Assembly: GCA_011526105.1 (NCBI GenBank)
Contig: WYAZ01000128.1
Location: 106,243-170,242, forward strand
Origin: Deltaproteobacteria bacterium
GTDB lineage: Bacteria > Myxococcota > Kuafuiibacteriia > Kuafuiibacteriales > Kuafuiibacteriaceae
Length of the DNA: 64,000 nucleotides
Direction of reading: 5' to 3'
In this document: positions 17,255 through 25,817 of the stretch, in pieces
Numbering within the stretch: position 1 is the stretch's first letter
Layout: each line of letters begins with the position of its first letter
Notes under the pieces: model-generated
Told to the model about the DNA's origin: nothing
The model's database searches: none
The model's input: only the letters and a program-made list of their open reading frames with translations
Program-made: the position numbers and the translations under genes

Positions 17255-18268
17255 CTACCGGAGCCGGTGGCGTCGAGCATCGGAAAGTCGTCGACCGAAC
17301 CCGAGCCCGAAAAGGAGCAAAACGAGCGCGAAATGGCTCGGAACCACCCGAGACCTGGGCACTTCGGCGCAGGCACATCCATCGGGATCCACTTCGGTCC
17401 CGCCGTCGGCCGCGCCGGCATCCCCGACGATCCCGGCATCTCTGTCCGGAAGACCAGCGTCCGAACCCGCCTCCCTGGTCCCTGCGTCCGCTTCCACGAG
17501 CCGGTGAGAAACCCGGAAGAACCATCGGCTGTAAGCGGCAAAGCCGAGGCCGCGCCCATCGATCAACGACAAACGCATGCCGTAATCACCTTCCTCGAGC
17601 TCGCGGGTGTCCAGCGGCTCTTCGATGCGCGGCGCGGACGGACGGTCGGCGAAGACGGGGATCATCACCTCCGGCGTGTCGCGCGAGAAGAGCTCGAGGG
17701 TGAGGAGCCCAGTGCCATCCGGATCGAACGCCTCGAGGACCAGCGGGAGTTCTTCGTCGACCAGCGTGAACGGGTTGTCCGGCTTGTTGAAGCAGACCGC
17801 AGGGTGCACCGGGTCGCCAGCGTGATGCACGGTCAAGACGCCTTGCGAGAAGGAGTAGAGCTGAAGCAGCGGGTTCTCTTCGGGCGGCTCCGTCACCTTC
17901 GACCAGACGAAGTAGGAGCCGGACGGCACGTTTGAGACGTCCCAGACGTGTCGGTTCGCGGTGTCGCTCTCCGCGATGCCGCCGACGATGAGCTCGCCTT
18001 CGAGATCCTCGGGCGTGGCCCCGATCAGGTACGTCTTTGGGTTCTGGGTCGCATAGTACCAGTCGATCGTCGCGGTGCCGGTGGGGATGGGCCGGTCGTA
18101 GTCGAGCCAGGTGAGTGTGAAGGTCGAGGAGACGACGGTGCCCACCGAGCTCGGCTCGATCGGGTACGCGCTTGGCGCGCCGATGGCGGGGTGAGACGAG
18201 GCGGGCAACACGCGCCCGAGGAGCACAGAAGAGAGCACCAGGATGCTGGCAGGCCGCGTGATACGCAC
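17255..18268 (-). CDS. Secreted protein with MYXO-CTERM-like C-terminal sorting tail
   Basis: 337 residues from GTG 18268 (RITRPASILVLSSVLLG signal peptide); a GTG at 18316 is an alternative but a TTGACA element (18301-18306, minus strand) falls between the two. The body is beta-rich (Ig-like strands, residues about 40-230). Then come an Asp/Ala/Gly-rich linker (DAGTREAGSDAGLPDRDAG) and a tail with CAC, a hydrophobic helix (SHFALVLLLFGLGFG) and Arg-rich end (RRLSDARRHRLR). That tail is the MYXO-CTERM plan, in which the Cys is lipidated or otherwise processed to place the protein on the cell surface. Function of the body unknown. Confidence 0.75.
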   Translation of the reverse strand: MRITRPASILVLSSVLLGRVLPASSHPAIGAPSAYPIEPSSVGTVVSSTFTLTWLDYDRPIPTGTATIDWYYATQNPKTYLIGATPEDLEGELIVGGIAESDTANRHVWDVSNVPSGSYFVWSKVTEPPEENPLLQLYSFSQGVLTVHHAGDPVHPAVCFNKPDNPFTLVDEELPLVLEAFDPDGTGLLTLELFSRDTPEVMIPVFADRPSAPRIEEPLDTRELEEGDYGMRLSLIDGRGLGFAAYSRWFFRVSHRLVEADAGTREAGSDAGLPDRDAGIVGDAGAADGGTEVDPDGCACAEVPRSRVVPSHFALVLLLFGLGFGRRLSDARRHRLR

Positions 18269-18369
18269 GAGTACGGAGCTAGCATCCAACCGAGCAAGGG
18301 TGTCAACGTGAAGCACGGACGCGCGCTGAGATGCGCCTGGTTTTCAGCCTGTGCCCGAGCGCCGAAGCT

Positions 18370-18885
18370 CTACAGCTCGCCTTCGACGGTAGCCTCGCAG
18401 TTGTACGCGATCTTCCCGGTCGTGGGATTCACCAGATCGAGCACCGCGGTGTAGACGCTCACGCGGATCCGACCGCTGCGCTCGGCCAAGCGCAGAAGAC
18501 GCCCGCGGCCGATGAAGTCGTGCTCACCCTCGGCCGAGACCATCTCGTACACGCCCGACTTTCGCATCCGCGACTCGAGCTGCGAGAGTAGATAGCTCGG
18601 GTCCAGCCCCTTGTCGGTTCGGTCCTCGAAGCCTTCGAGGTAGATCCTCGGCTTGGCGGCCCCATCCACGCTCGGCTGTTCGGAGCGCCAGCGATGGATC
18701 CATCCGCCGGCGACGCAGCGCTGGACCAGCTTCTTAGCGATGGTCTGGAAGTCGGTGCGCGTCGGGCCCTCGGGCGCGTCCGACCGCGGCGGAGGTGCGG
18801 CCTTCTCGACCGTGTGTGTCTCTTTCGTGCTCGAGCCGCAGGCCGAGAGCAGGAGGATGGGGCCGAGGAGGAGCAAAACGCGCAT
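18370..18885 (-). CDS. LpoB-like lipoprotein
   Basis: 171 residues. Signal peptide with lipobox LSAC (Cys 16), a Pro-rich linker, then a domain of about 120 residues resembling the outer-membrane penicillin-binding-protein activator LpoB (RIYLEGFEDRTDKGLDPSYLLSQLESRM, GKIAYNCEATVEGEL). LpoB stimulates a peptidoglycan synthase from the outer membrane; whether this one does is not shown. It is divergent from hisG, with about 105 bases between them. Confidence 0.6.
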   Translation of the reverse strand: MRVLLLLGPILLLSACGSSTKETHTVEKAAPPPRSDAPEGPTRTDFQTIAKKLVQRCVAGGWIHRWRSEQPSVDGAAKPRIYLEGFEDRTDKGLDPSYLLSQLESRMRKSGVYEMVSAEGEHDFIGRGRLLRLAERSGRIRVSVYTAVLDLVNPTTGKIAYNCEATVEGEL

Positions 18886-18992
18886 GGGGGAACGCTAGAG
18901 CGCATCTGTCTGTCACTCAAGGGGGCACCGCGGGGTGATCGCGATCGCGGGCCCCTTGACAGCCCGAGGGCTTCATAGCGGGATGACGGACG

Positions 18993-19865
18993 ATGAACGC
19001 CCAGAGCGCCTCCTCCGTACGACTCGGGCTTCCCAAGGGCCGCATGCAGGTCGGCTTGTTTGCGCTGCTCGCGGACGCCGGGGTGAAGATCCGGCTCGAT
19101 GCGCGCGGCTACCGCCCTGCCCTCAACCTGCCCGACGTCGAGACCAAGATCCTGAAGCCCCAGAACATCGTCGAGATGCTGCACGCGGGCTCTAGAGACT
19201 TCGGCTTCGCGGGAAAAGACTGGGTGCGGGAGCTCGAAGTCGATCTGGTCGAGCTCCTCGATACCACCTTGGACCCGGTACGGCTCGTCGCCGCCGCGCC
19301 CCGAACGTTGCTGGTGAACGGCGCGCTGCCGAAACGGCACCTCGTGGTCGCCTCCGAGTATCGCCGCATCACGGAGCGCTGGATGCGTGAAGCCGGGCTC
19401 GATGCAGCCTTCGTTCACTCCTACGGAGCCACCGAGGTCTTCCCGCCCGAAGACGCGGACTGCATCGTCGACAACACCGCGACCGGCTCGACCCTCGAAG
19501 CCAACGGTCTCGAGATCGTCGCCGATCTGATGCGCTCGTCGACCTGCTTCTACGCAAACCCCAAAGCGCTCGAGGACCCCAAGAAGCGCGCCTTCGCGGA
19601 TCACTTGGTCATGCTCATGCGTTCGGTGCTCGAAGCTCGGCACCGCGTGATGCTGGAGGTGAATGTCTCCTCGGCAGACCTCGAACGACTCGTCGCCGTT
19701 CTGCCGTGCATGCGAGAGCCCACCATTTCGAGCCTGCACGGCGGGGCGGGCTACGCGGTGAAGGCCGCGGTGCCCAGAAGCGACCTTCCCGTCCTGATCC
19801 CGAAGATCAAGGCGCACGGGGGTTCGGACCTCGTGATCACGGCCCTGAGCCAGATCGTGCCCTGA
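18993..19865 (+). CDS. hisG: ATP phosphoribosyltransferase, long form
   Basis: 290 residues, the long HisG form with its own C-terminal regulatory domain, so no HisZ is needed. LGLPKGRMQ opens the catalytic domain and DCIVDNTATGSTLEANGLE is the PRPP-binding loop; the ACT-like regulatory part spans about residues 212-290 (histidine feedback). It condenses ATP and PRPP in the first step of histidine synthesis. A perfect TTGACA (18956-18961) lies upstream but no convincing -10 follows. The stop overlaps hisH (TGATG). Confidence 0.93.
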   Translation: MNAQSASSVRLGLPKGRMQVGLFALLADAGVKIRLDARGYRPALNLPDVETKILKPQNIVEMLHAGSRDFGFAGKDWVRELEVDLVELLDTTLDPVRLVAAAPRTLLVNGALPKRHLVVASEYRRITERWMREAGLDAAFVHSYGATEVFPPEDADCIVDNTATGSTLEANGLEIVADLMRSSTCFYANPKALEDPKKRAFADHLVMLMRSVLEARHRVMLEVNVSSADLERLVAVLPCMREPTISSLHGGAGYAVKAAVPRSDLPVLIPKIKAHGGSDLVITALSQIVP

Positions 19866-20467
19866 TGAGCGGCCGCGTACTCGTCATCCGTACAGGGACC
19901 GCCAACACGAGCTCGGTGCTCGCTGCCTTTCGCCGCATCGGCGCGGAGCCTGAGCTCGTCGACCAACCGACGGAGATCACAACGGCCGATCGAGTCGTGC
20001 TCCCCGGCGTTGGGGCCTTCGCGGCGGCGATGAGCGGCCTCGTAGAGCGCGGCTTCGACGAGGCCCTGCGCGAACGCATCGCGGCCGACCGCCCCACGCT
20101 CGGGATCTGCCTCGGGCTGCAGCTGCTCGCGGCGGGGAGCGAGGAATCCTTGGGGGTCGAAGGACTGCGAGTGATCCCCGAACACATCACGCGACTGCGC
20201 GGCGAGGTGCGCATCCCCGAGCTCGGTTGGAACCGCGTGGAGGCTCAGGTCGGCGCCCGGTGCCTCGAGAGCGGCCACGCCTACTTCGCCCACTCCTATT
20301 GCCTCGAGAAGGAGCCGGCCGGAGCGGTCGCGGGGTGGACGGAACACGGCATCCGCTTCGTCTCGGCCTTTGAGCGCGGCGCGCTGCTCGCTTGCCAATT
20401 TCACCCCGAGCTCTCTGGTGCCTATGGGCATGCGTTGCTCACACGCTGGTTCGAAGGAGGCGCCTGA
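19865..20467 (+). CDS. hisH: Imidazole glycerol phosphate synthase, glutaminase subunit
   Basis: 200 residues from ATG 19865. Class-I glutamine amidotransferase: oxyanion-strand LPGVGAF, nucleophile Cys in LGICLGLQLL, and the His/Glu of the triad in CQFHPELSG. It produces ammonia for HisF, whose gene starts one base into its stop. The signature FAHSYCLE is family-typical. The order hisG-hisH-hisF is kept with one-base overlaps on both sides. Confidence 0.93.
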   Translation: MSGRVLVIRTGTANTSSVLAAFRRIGAEPELVDQPTEITTADRVVLPGVGAFAAAMSGLVERGFDEALRERIAADRPTLGICLGLQLLAAGSEESLGVEGLRVIPEHITRLRGEVRIPELGWNRVEAQVGARCLESGHAYFAHSYCLEKEPAGAVAGWTEHGIRFVSAFERGALLACQFHPELSGAYGHALLTRWFEGGA

Positions 20468-21219
20468 TGCTCTGCACACGAGTGATACCTTGCCTCGACG
20501 TCAAGGACGGTCGGGTCGTCAAGGGGGTCCGCTTCCAAGGACTGCGCGACGCCGGCTCACCGGTCGATCTCGCCGCGCTCTATGAGGCTCAAGGCGCCGA
20601 CGAGCTCGTCTTCCTCGATGTCTCCGCGACCCCGGAAGGCCGCCGCACCCACGTTGACACCATTCGAGCGGTGAGGGAGCGCCTGTCCATCCCGCTCACG
20701 GTGGGCGGCGGCGTGCGCGCCGATGACGACGCGATGCGTCTGCTCGATGCCGGCGCCGACAAGGTGGGCGTCAACACGCAGGCGGTCGAGACCCCCGAGC
20801 TCATCGACCGCTTGGCGAAGCGCTTCGGCGCACAGTGCACCATCCTCGCGATCGACGCCGCCCGCACCGCGAGCGGCTACGAGGTCGTGGTGCGTTCGGG
20901 CAAGCAGCGAACGGGCATCGACGCGCTCGCGTGGGCGGCCGAAGGTGCGTCTCGGGGGGCGGGAGAGATCTTACTCACGAGCTGGGACCAAGACGGGACG
21001 CGCAGCGGCTACGATCTCACGCTCCTCGCCGCGGTGCATGCGCGCGTGCAAGTGCCGGTCATCGCCTCGGGCGGCGCCGCCCACCCCAATCACCTCATCG
21101 AGGCTGCACGCGCGGGGGCTGATGCGGTGCTGGCTGCCTCTATCTTCCACGACGGAGACTTCACCGTGGCCGACGTCAAACACGCGCTCGGCGCCGCGGG
21201 TATTGAGGTTCGACGATGA
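20467..21219 (+). CDS. hisF: Imidazole glycerol phosphate synthase, cyclase subunit
   Basis: 250 residues from ATG 20467. (beta-alpha)8 barrel with both catalytic Asp: CLDVKDGRVVKGV (first) and LAIDAARTASG (second); phosphate-binding loops VGGGVRADDD and SGGAAHPNHL are intact. It closes the imidazole ring from PRFAR using ammonia from HisH. The stop overlaps the following HisA fusion gene (ATGA). Confidence 0.95.
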   Translation: MLCTRVIPCLDVKDGRVVKGVRFQGLRDAGSPVDLAALYEAQGADELVFLDVSATPEGRRTHVDTIRAVRERLSIPLTVGGGVRADDDAMRLLDAGADKVGVNTQAVETPELIDRLAKRFGAQCTILAIDAARTASGYEVVVRSGKQRTGIDALAWAAEGASRGAGEILLTSWDQDGTRSGYDLTLLAAVHARVQVPVIASGGAAHPNHLIEAARAGADAVLAASIFHDGDFTVADVKHALGAAGIEVRR

Positions 21220-22409
21220 TCATCCCATCCATCGATCTCGCGGGAGGGCAGGCGGTGCAGCTCGTCGGCGGGAAGACACTCGCGATCGAAGCCGGGGACC
21301 CCGCTCCTCTCGCGCGGCGCTTTCGCCTCGCCGGAGACATCGCGGTCATCGATCTCGACGAGGCGCTCGGGCGCGGCACAAATCGCAGCCTCATCGAGGG
21401 TCTCCTGCAGACGGCGCGATGCCGTGTGGGCGGCGGGATTCGTGACGTGCCAACCGCGCTGCGCTGGCTGGACGCCGGGGCAGAGAAGATCATCCTCGGC
21501 ACCAAGGCCGTTCCGGAGATCCTCGAACAGCTCCCGCGTGATCGAGTGCTGGCGGCGCTCGACGCCGAACACGGCGAGGTTGTCGTGAAGGGCTGGACCG
21601 AGAAGACCGGCATGACCATCGAAGCGCGCATGGACCAGATCGATCATCTGGTCTCGGGCTACCTCGTCACCTTCGTGGAGCGCGAAGGTCGTCTCGGCGG
21701 CATCGACCTCGAACAAGTGGCGAAGCTGGTGGCGCAGACCGGCCGCGGACGCCTGACGGTGGCCGGTGGCGTGACCACCCTCGAGGAGCTCGCCGCGATC
21801 GACGCGCTCGGCGCCGACGCGCAGGTGGGCATGGCGCTGTACACCGATCGCATGAAGCTGGAAGACGCAGTGCTCGCCCCGATGCGCGGGCCGGGCCCGT
21901 GGCCGGTGGCGATGATCGAGCCCCGCGGGCGCTTGCTGTGGGTTGGGAGCGTCGACCGAGCAGGGCTGAGTTCGAGCCTCACGAGCGGGCTCTCGAGCTT
22001 CGCCGGCCCCGGGCTCGAGCTTCGGATGCTTCAGCTGTCACCCGCGCCGAGCCGCGAGGGCTTGATCGCAACCGTCGAGGCGGAAGTCCGGACGACCGGC
22101 GCTGCTCTATCGGCGCGAGGGCTCGCCGCGCTCGAAGCCACCTTGTTCGAACGCAAGGCGAACGCACCCGCCGGTTCGTACACGCATCGACTCTTCACCG
22201 AAGCGGGGCTGCTTTCGTCGAAACTCGTCGAGGAGGCGAGGGAGCTCGCGGAGGCAGAGACCGCCGAGGAGATCGTGCACGAAGCCGCAGACGTCTTGTA
22301 CTTTGCGCTCGCGCGGGCGGCGGCGGAAGGGGTTGGCCTTCGAGCGATCGAGGCCGAACTCGATCGCCGCGCCAAGAAGATCTCCCGGCGCGGCGGAGAC
22401 AAGAAGTGA
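21216..22409 (+). CDS. hisA: HisA fused to degenerate HisI and HisE
   Basis: 397 residues against about 245 for HisA. Residues 1-226 are HisA (ProFAR isomerase) with Asp 7 (SIDLAGG) and Asp 116 (ALDAEHG), barrel loops CRVGGGIRD and VAGGVTTLEEL. Residues about 227-300 match the start of a HisI (PRA-CH) fold: RGRLLWVGSVDRAGLSSSL corresponds to the xGEVLMLAYMNxEAL block, but the segment has no Cys or His, so the zinc site is gone and the step cannot be catalysed by it. Residues 304-397 are HisE (phosphoribosyl-ATP pyrophosphatase): FERKANAPAGSYTHRLF, LVEEARELAEA and HEAADVLYFALAR. A HisA-HisI-HisE fusion in one chain is unusual (HisIE alone is common). Overlaps hisF and hisD (GTGA). Confidence 0.85.
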   Translation: MIIPSIDLAGGQAVQLVGGKTLAIEAGDPAPLARRFRLAGDIAVIDLDEALGRGTNRSLIEGLLQTARCRVGGGIRDVPTALRWLDAGAEKIILGTKAVPEILEQLPRDRVLAALDAEHGEVVVKGWTEKTGMTIEARMDQIDHLVSGYLVTFVEREGRLGGIDLEQVAKLVAQTGRGRLTVAGGVTTLEELAAIDALGADAQVGMALYTDRMKLEDAVLAPMRGPGPWPVAMIEPRGRLLWVGSVDRAGLSSSLTSGLSSFAGPGLELRMLQLSPAPSREGLIATVEAEVRTTGAALSARGLAALEATLFERKANAPAGSYTHRLFTEAGLLSSKLVEEARELAEAETAEEIVHEAADVLYFALARAAAEGVGLRAIEAELDRRAKKISRRGGDKK

Positions 22410-23668
22410 GCCTCCGAGTCATCACCGAGCATCAGCTCCCCGCGCTCCGCCGTGATGCGGTGGACAGAGAGAGCCTCGAGGCCGCTCGTTCGATCCTCGG
22501 CGAGGTCGAGGCGGGTGGAGAGTCTGCGCTCCGCAAATGCGCCGAGCGTTTCGGCGATCTCGCGCCCGGCGCGCCGATGGTCCTCGGAAAGTCGGAGCTC
22601 GAGTCCGCCTTCCTCAGTCTCGGCACCGAAGAACGAGGCGTGCTCGAACGCACCGCCGCCCGCATCCGCAGCTTCGCCGAGGCTCAGAAGAACGCCTTGG
22701 GTCCGGCGGAGCTGGAGTTGCCTGGCGGGCGCGCGTATCAGGACGTGAGCCCAGTCGAGCGTGCCGCTTGTTACGCTCCCGGAGGTCGCTACCCGCTGCC
22801 CTCGAGCGTGCTGATGACCGCGGTGACCGCGCGGGTCGCCGGCGTGCCCATGGTCTGGGTGGCATCCCCCAAGCCGGCTTCGATCACGCTGGCCGCCGCG
22901 CACGTGGCCGGGGCAGACGCGCTCTTGGCGGTGGGTGGCGCGCAGGCGATTGGCGCGCTCGCGTATGGTGCGGGTATCGTGCCCGCGTTCGATGTGATCG
23001 TCGGGCCGGGCAATCGGTTTGTCACCGCGGCCAAACAACTGGTTTCGGGTCGTGTGAAGATCGACATGCTCGCTGGTCCGTCCGAGCTCGTGGTCTTGGC
23101 CGACGACTCCGCGGACCCCAGGGTCATCGCGGCCGATCTGCTCGCTCAGGCAGAGCACGATCCCGACGCGAGACCGTATTTGATCACGACCTCGCGATCG
23201 CTCATCGACCGCGTGAACCGAGAGCTCGGGGCGCAGCTCGCCACCTTGCCCACGCGGTCCATCGCCGAAGTGGCGCTGGGGAAAGGCTTCGCGGTCCACG
23301 CCAGCAGCGTGCAGGCCGCCATCGCAGCGACGAATCAACTCGCGCCCGAGCACCTCGAGCTCATGGTGCAGAACGCTGCTCAGGTGGTCCCAGAGCTTCG
23401 TCACTTTGGCGGGCTCTTCGTCGGGGCCGGTAGCGCCGAGGTCTTGGGCGACTACGGCGCCGGTCCGAATCACGTGCTCCCCACTGGAGGCACCGCGCGC
23501 TTCTCGGGCGGGCTCTCCGTCTTTCACTTCCTGCGTATCCGCACCGTGCTCGAGCTCGAGGCCAAGGACGTCGACCCGCGCCTCGTCGACGACGCCGTGC
23601 GGCTGGCGCGCCTCGAAGGCCTCGAGGCCCACGCGCGCTCGGCCCTTTGGCGCAAGAAGGCGCCGTGA
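22406..23668 (+). CDS. hisD: Histidinol dehydrogenase
   Basis: 420 residues from GTG 22406. Family blocks: PVERAACYAPGGRYPLPSS, GPGNRFVTAAKQLV, DMLAGPSELVVLAD, LLAQAEHDPDA and GPNHVLPTGGTARFSGGLSV, with the zinc and substrate residues (His in QAEHD, the NHVLPT block) intact. It oxidises histidinol to histidine with two NAD+ steps. It overlaps the hisA fusion stop and the next permease start, so the operon continues into a non-his gene. Confidence 0.94.
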   Translation: MSLRVITEHQLPALRRDAVDRESLEAARSILGEVEAGGESALRKCAERFGDLAPGAPMVLGKSELESAFLSLGTEERGVLERTAARIRSFAEAQKNALGPAELELPGGRAYQDVSPVERAACYAPGGRYPLPSSVLMTAVTARVAGVPMVWVASPKPASITLAAAHVAGADALLAVGGAQAIGALAYGAGIVPAFDVIVGPGNRFVTAAKQLVSGRVKIDMLAGPSELVVLADDSADPRVIAADLLAQAEHDPDARPYLITTSRSLIDRVNRELGAQLATLPTRSIAEVALGKGFAVHASSVQAAIAATNQLAPEHLELMVQNAAQVVPELRHFGGLFVGAGSAEVLGDYGAGPNHVLPTGGTARFSGGLSVFHFLRIRTVLELEAKDVDPRLVDDAVRLARLEGLEAHARSALWRKKAP

Positions 23669-24414
23669 CCAGCCTCGTCGTTCTTCTCGTCCTCATCCCC
23701 ACGTCTTTCTTCGCCTCCATGGTGTCTGCGGTGCTGGGCATGGCCGGCGGGGTCTCGCTCATCGGCGTCATGACGACGGTGTTGCCCATCGAGGTCGTGG
23801 TCCCGATTCACGCGGTGGCTCAGCTCTTCTCCAACTCGACTCGAAGTCTCTTGTTCGTGCGGAGGGTGAGATGGCGGTACTTCTTGGTGTACATCGGTCC
23901 ACTCGCGCTCGGGACCCTCTTCGCCGCCAGCCTCTGGTCGGGCAGCAAGCTCGCGTGGCTCAAGCCGGTGATCGGGGGCTTCATCCTGGGCTTTCTCGCC
24001 TACCGTCGATGGTCGCCCAAGTTCGAGAACCCGCCGCTGTGGATCTATGCTCCGCTCGGTGCGCTCATCGGCTTCGTAGGGGTCTTCGTGGGCGCCACCG
24101 GTCCCTTGCTCGCCCCGTTCTTCTTTAGAAGCGACTTCGCCAAGGAAGAGATCATCGCGACCAAGGCGGTCTGCCAAACCGCGGCTCACCTCATGAAGGT
24201 GCCGGCGTTCTTGGCGCTCGGCTTCGAGTTCACCGCGCACCTCGACATCCTCGCTGCGATCGTCGTCGCCGGTTTTTTTGGCACCGTGGCGGGCAAGAGA
24301 CTCCTCGAGCGCCTGCCAGAGAAGGTCTTCGTCATGCTCTTCGAGGGGGTCTTGTTTCTCATCGGCGCGTATCTCTTGGGGGGTGGCCTCTTTGCGTGGG
24401 GTTCGCGGAGCTAG
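23665..24414 (+). CDS. TauE/SafE-family membrane permease
   Basis: 249 residues from GTG 23665 (four-base overlap with hisD stop); an upstream TTG at 23647 is less likely. About eight hydrophobic segments with the two-half repeat of the sulphite exporter TauE/SafE family: MVSAVLGMAGGVSLIG in the first half and GVFVGATGPLLAPFFF in the second. Substrate not predictable (family members export sulphite, sulphonates, other anions). Ends the his transcript; a strong hairpin follows. Confidence 0.8.
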   Translation: MTSLVVLLVLIPTSFFASMVSAVLGMAGGVSLIGVMTTVLPIEVVVPIHAVAQLFSNSTRSLLFVRRVRWRYFLVYIGPLALGTLFAASLWSGSKLAWLKPVIGGFILGFLAYRRWSPKFENPPLWIYAPLGALIGFVGVFVGATGPLLAPFFFRSDFAKEEIIATKAVCQTAAHLMKVPAFLALGFEFTAHLDILAAIVVAGFFGTVAGKRLLERLPEKVFVMLFEGVLFLIGAYLLGGGLFAWGSRS

Positions 24415-24424
24415 AAATGACAAA

Positions 24425-24455
24425 GCCCGGGGGCCGCACCATGCGACCCCCGGGC
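24425..24455. terminator. GC hairpin between convergent genes
   Basis: A perfect nine-base inverted repeat (GCCCGGGGG / CCCCCGGGC) with a 13-base loop sits 10 bases after the permease stop and 29 bases before the end of the convergent vWA gene. Probable bidirectional terminator, without a T-run. Confidence 0.6.
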
Positions 24456-24484
24456 CTCGTCCCACTGCCCCGTGGAGAGTCTCT

Positions 24485-25702
24485 TCAGTAAGCGATGCCG
24501 TAGGACTTCGCGCGCTTCTTCACGTCTTTCATGACCTGCGCATCGAAGGAGTCTTCCTTCTCGCTCGCATTGGCCGCGAGCCATGCATCACGCTTCTTGG
24601 CGAGTTCGACGACCTGTTTCTCGAGCTCGGTGCGCACCTTGGAGCGACGAGCGATCTCCGCCTTCTGAGCCGCGCGATTCATGCCGCGCAGTTCGTCCGG
24701 AAGCTCCGCGTCTTCCGCTTCCTCGAGCGCACGCTCGTCACCGACGAGGTCGCGGGTTCCTTCCGTCTTCGGTGCCGCGGCCGCCGCCACCGCGCCGGCG
24801 CCCTCCCCGCCTTTGTCCTTGCTGATGTATCCGAGGCGATCGGCGGCGGCCTCGGGGGCCATGCTCGCCATCGCGGTCCGCTTGGACTCCGCCGAGCGAC
24901 GCGCCGCCCGGCCACCGGCGTACAGAGACAGGCCCGAGATCTTGTTGGTGAGATCCGCGATCTTCTCATCGAAGGGGGTGCGCACCGCGATCATGCCGCC
25001 CGAGGAGTCGATGGCCGCGAAGGTCCCGCCCCCCATCGAGGCGATCTCGGAGAAGGTGATGCGAGTGCTCTGGTCGTTGCCACACTGCACGGTGTTGACC
25101 ACGATGCCCTTCTTCTCTGCCGCCTTGGCCCACTTCCGGTAGTCCCAACCATCTTGGTACTGCTGCGGAGGCGCATCACCCACGACGAAGATCATCTTCA
25201 TGACCTTGCTGTCCTGCGACCAATGGACGCTCGAGACCGCTTCGCCGAGGCCGCGACCGACGTGCTCGGGGGTGTCGCCACCACCATCGGGCTGAAAGCT
25301 TCGGAGGTTCTCGTAGACCTTGTCGAGGTCGTTGGTGAGCGGGAAGACCTTGGTGACGTACTCGTCACCCTGGTCTCTGAAGGCCACGAGACCCACGCGT
25401 ACAATCGGAGTGGGCTGGCCGGAGGCGATGCGCGAGGCGATGGACCAGATCTTCTGCTTGGCGCCTTCGAGCAAGCCACCCATCGAGCCGGTGGTGTCGA
25501 GCACGAAGGTCACCTCGATGACCGGACGATTCTGTTCTTGGACCAACACCGGGCGACGCTCTTCGCTCGGCGGTCGGGCCCCGACAGACTTGGCAGAGGC
25601 CTCGTCGAAATGAAGCGCGGCTGCGATCAACGTGGCGGCGCCAACGCCAAGTGCCAGGGTGCGCATTCGCACGTGAGTTGGGGTGGGATGGGTCGAGCTC
25701 AT
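24485..25702 (-). CDS. Exported von Willebrand factor A domain protein
   Basis: 405 residues from ATG 25702, chosen because GAAGGAGA sits at a perfect ribosome-binding distance. N-terminal hydrophobic signal (TLALGVGAATLIAAALHF). The vWA domain (about residues 60-250) has a MIDAS motif DTTGSMGG and later KMIFVVGDAP; the C-terminal 130 residues are charged and helical (EKQVVELAKKRDAW). vWA proteins bind partners through a Mg2+ site; partner unknown. It lies downstream of rsmE on the same strand after a 115-base gap. Confidence 0.8.
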   Translation of the reverse strand: MSSTHPTPTHVRMRTLALGVGAATLIAAALHFDEASAKSVGARPPSEERRPVLVQEQNRPVIEVTFVLDTTGSMGGLLEGAKQKIWSIASRIASGQPTPIVRVGLVAFRDQGDEYVTKVFPLTNDLDKVYENLRSFQPDGGGDTPEHVGRGLGEAVSSVHWSQDSKVMKMIFVVGDAPPQQYQDGWDYRKWAKAAEKKGIVVNTVQCGNDQSTRITFSEIASMGGGTFAAIDSSGGMIAVRTPFDEKIADLTNKISGLSLYAGGRAARRSAESKRTAMASMAPEAAADRLGYISKDKGGEGAGAVAAAAAPKTEGTRDLVGDERALEEAEDAELPDELRGMNRAAQKAEIARRSKVRTELEKQVVELAKKRDAWLAANASEKEDSFDAQVMKDVKKRAKSYGIAY

Positions 25703-25817
25703 GGTGTTCTCCTTCGGGGTTCGGGGCTCTCGGCCTCGGATACCCAGTTTCACGAACGAGAACGCCAGGCGGTCTAGGGCGCGTGTCAGAAGGCGGTCAA
25801 AAGGCTCGTGAGATCGC

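Noticed and set aside
22031..23632. Long minus-strand open frame opposite hisD
   Set aside because: Shadow; hisD is unmistakable on the plus strand.
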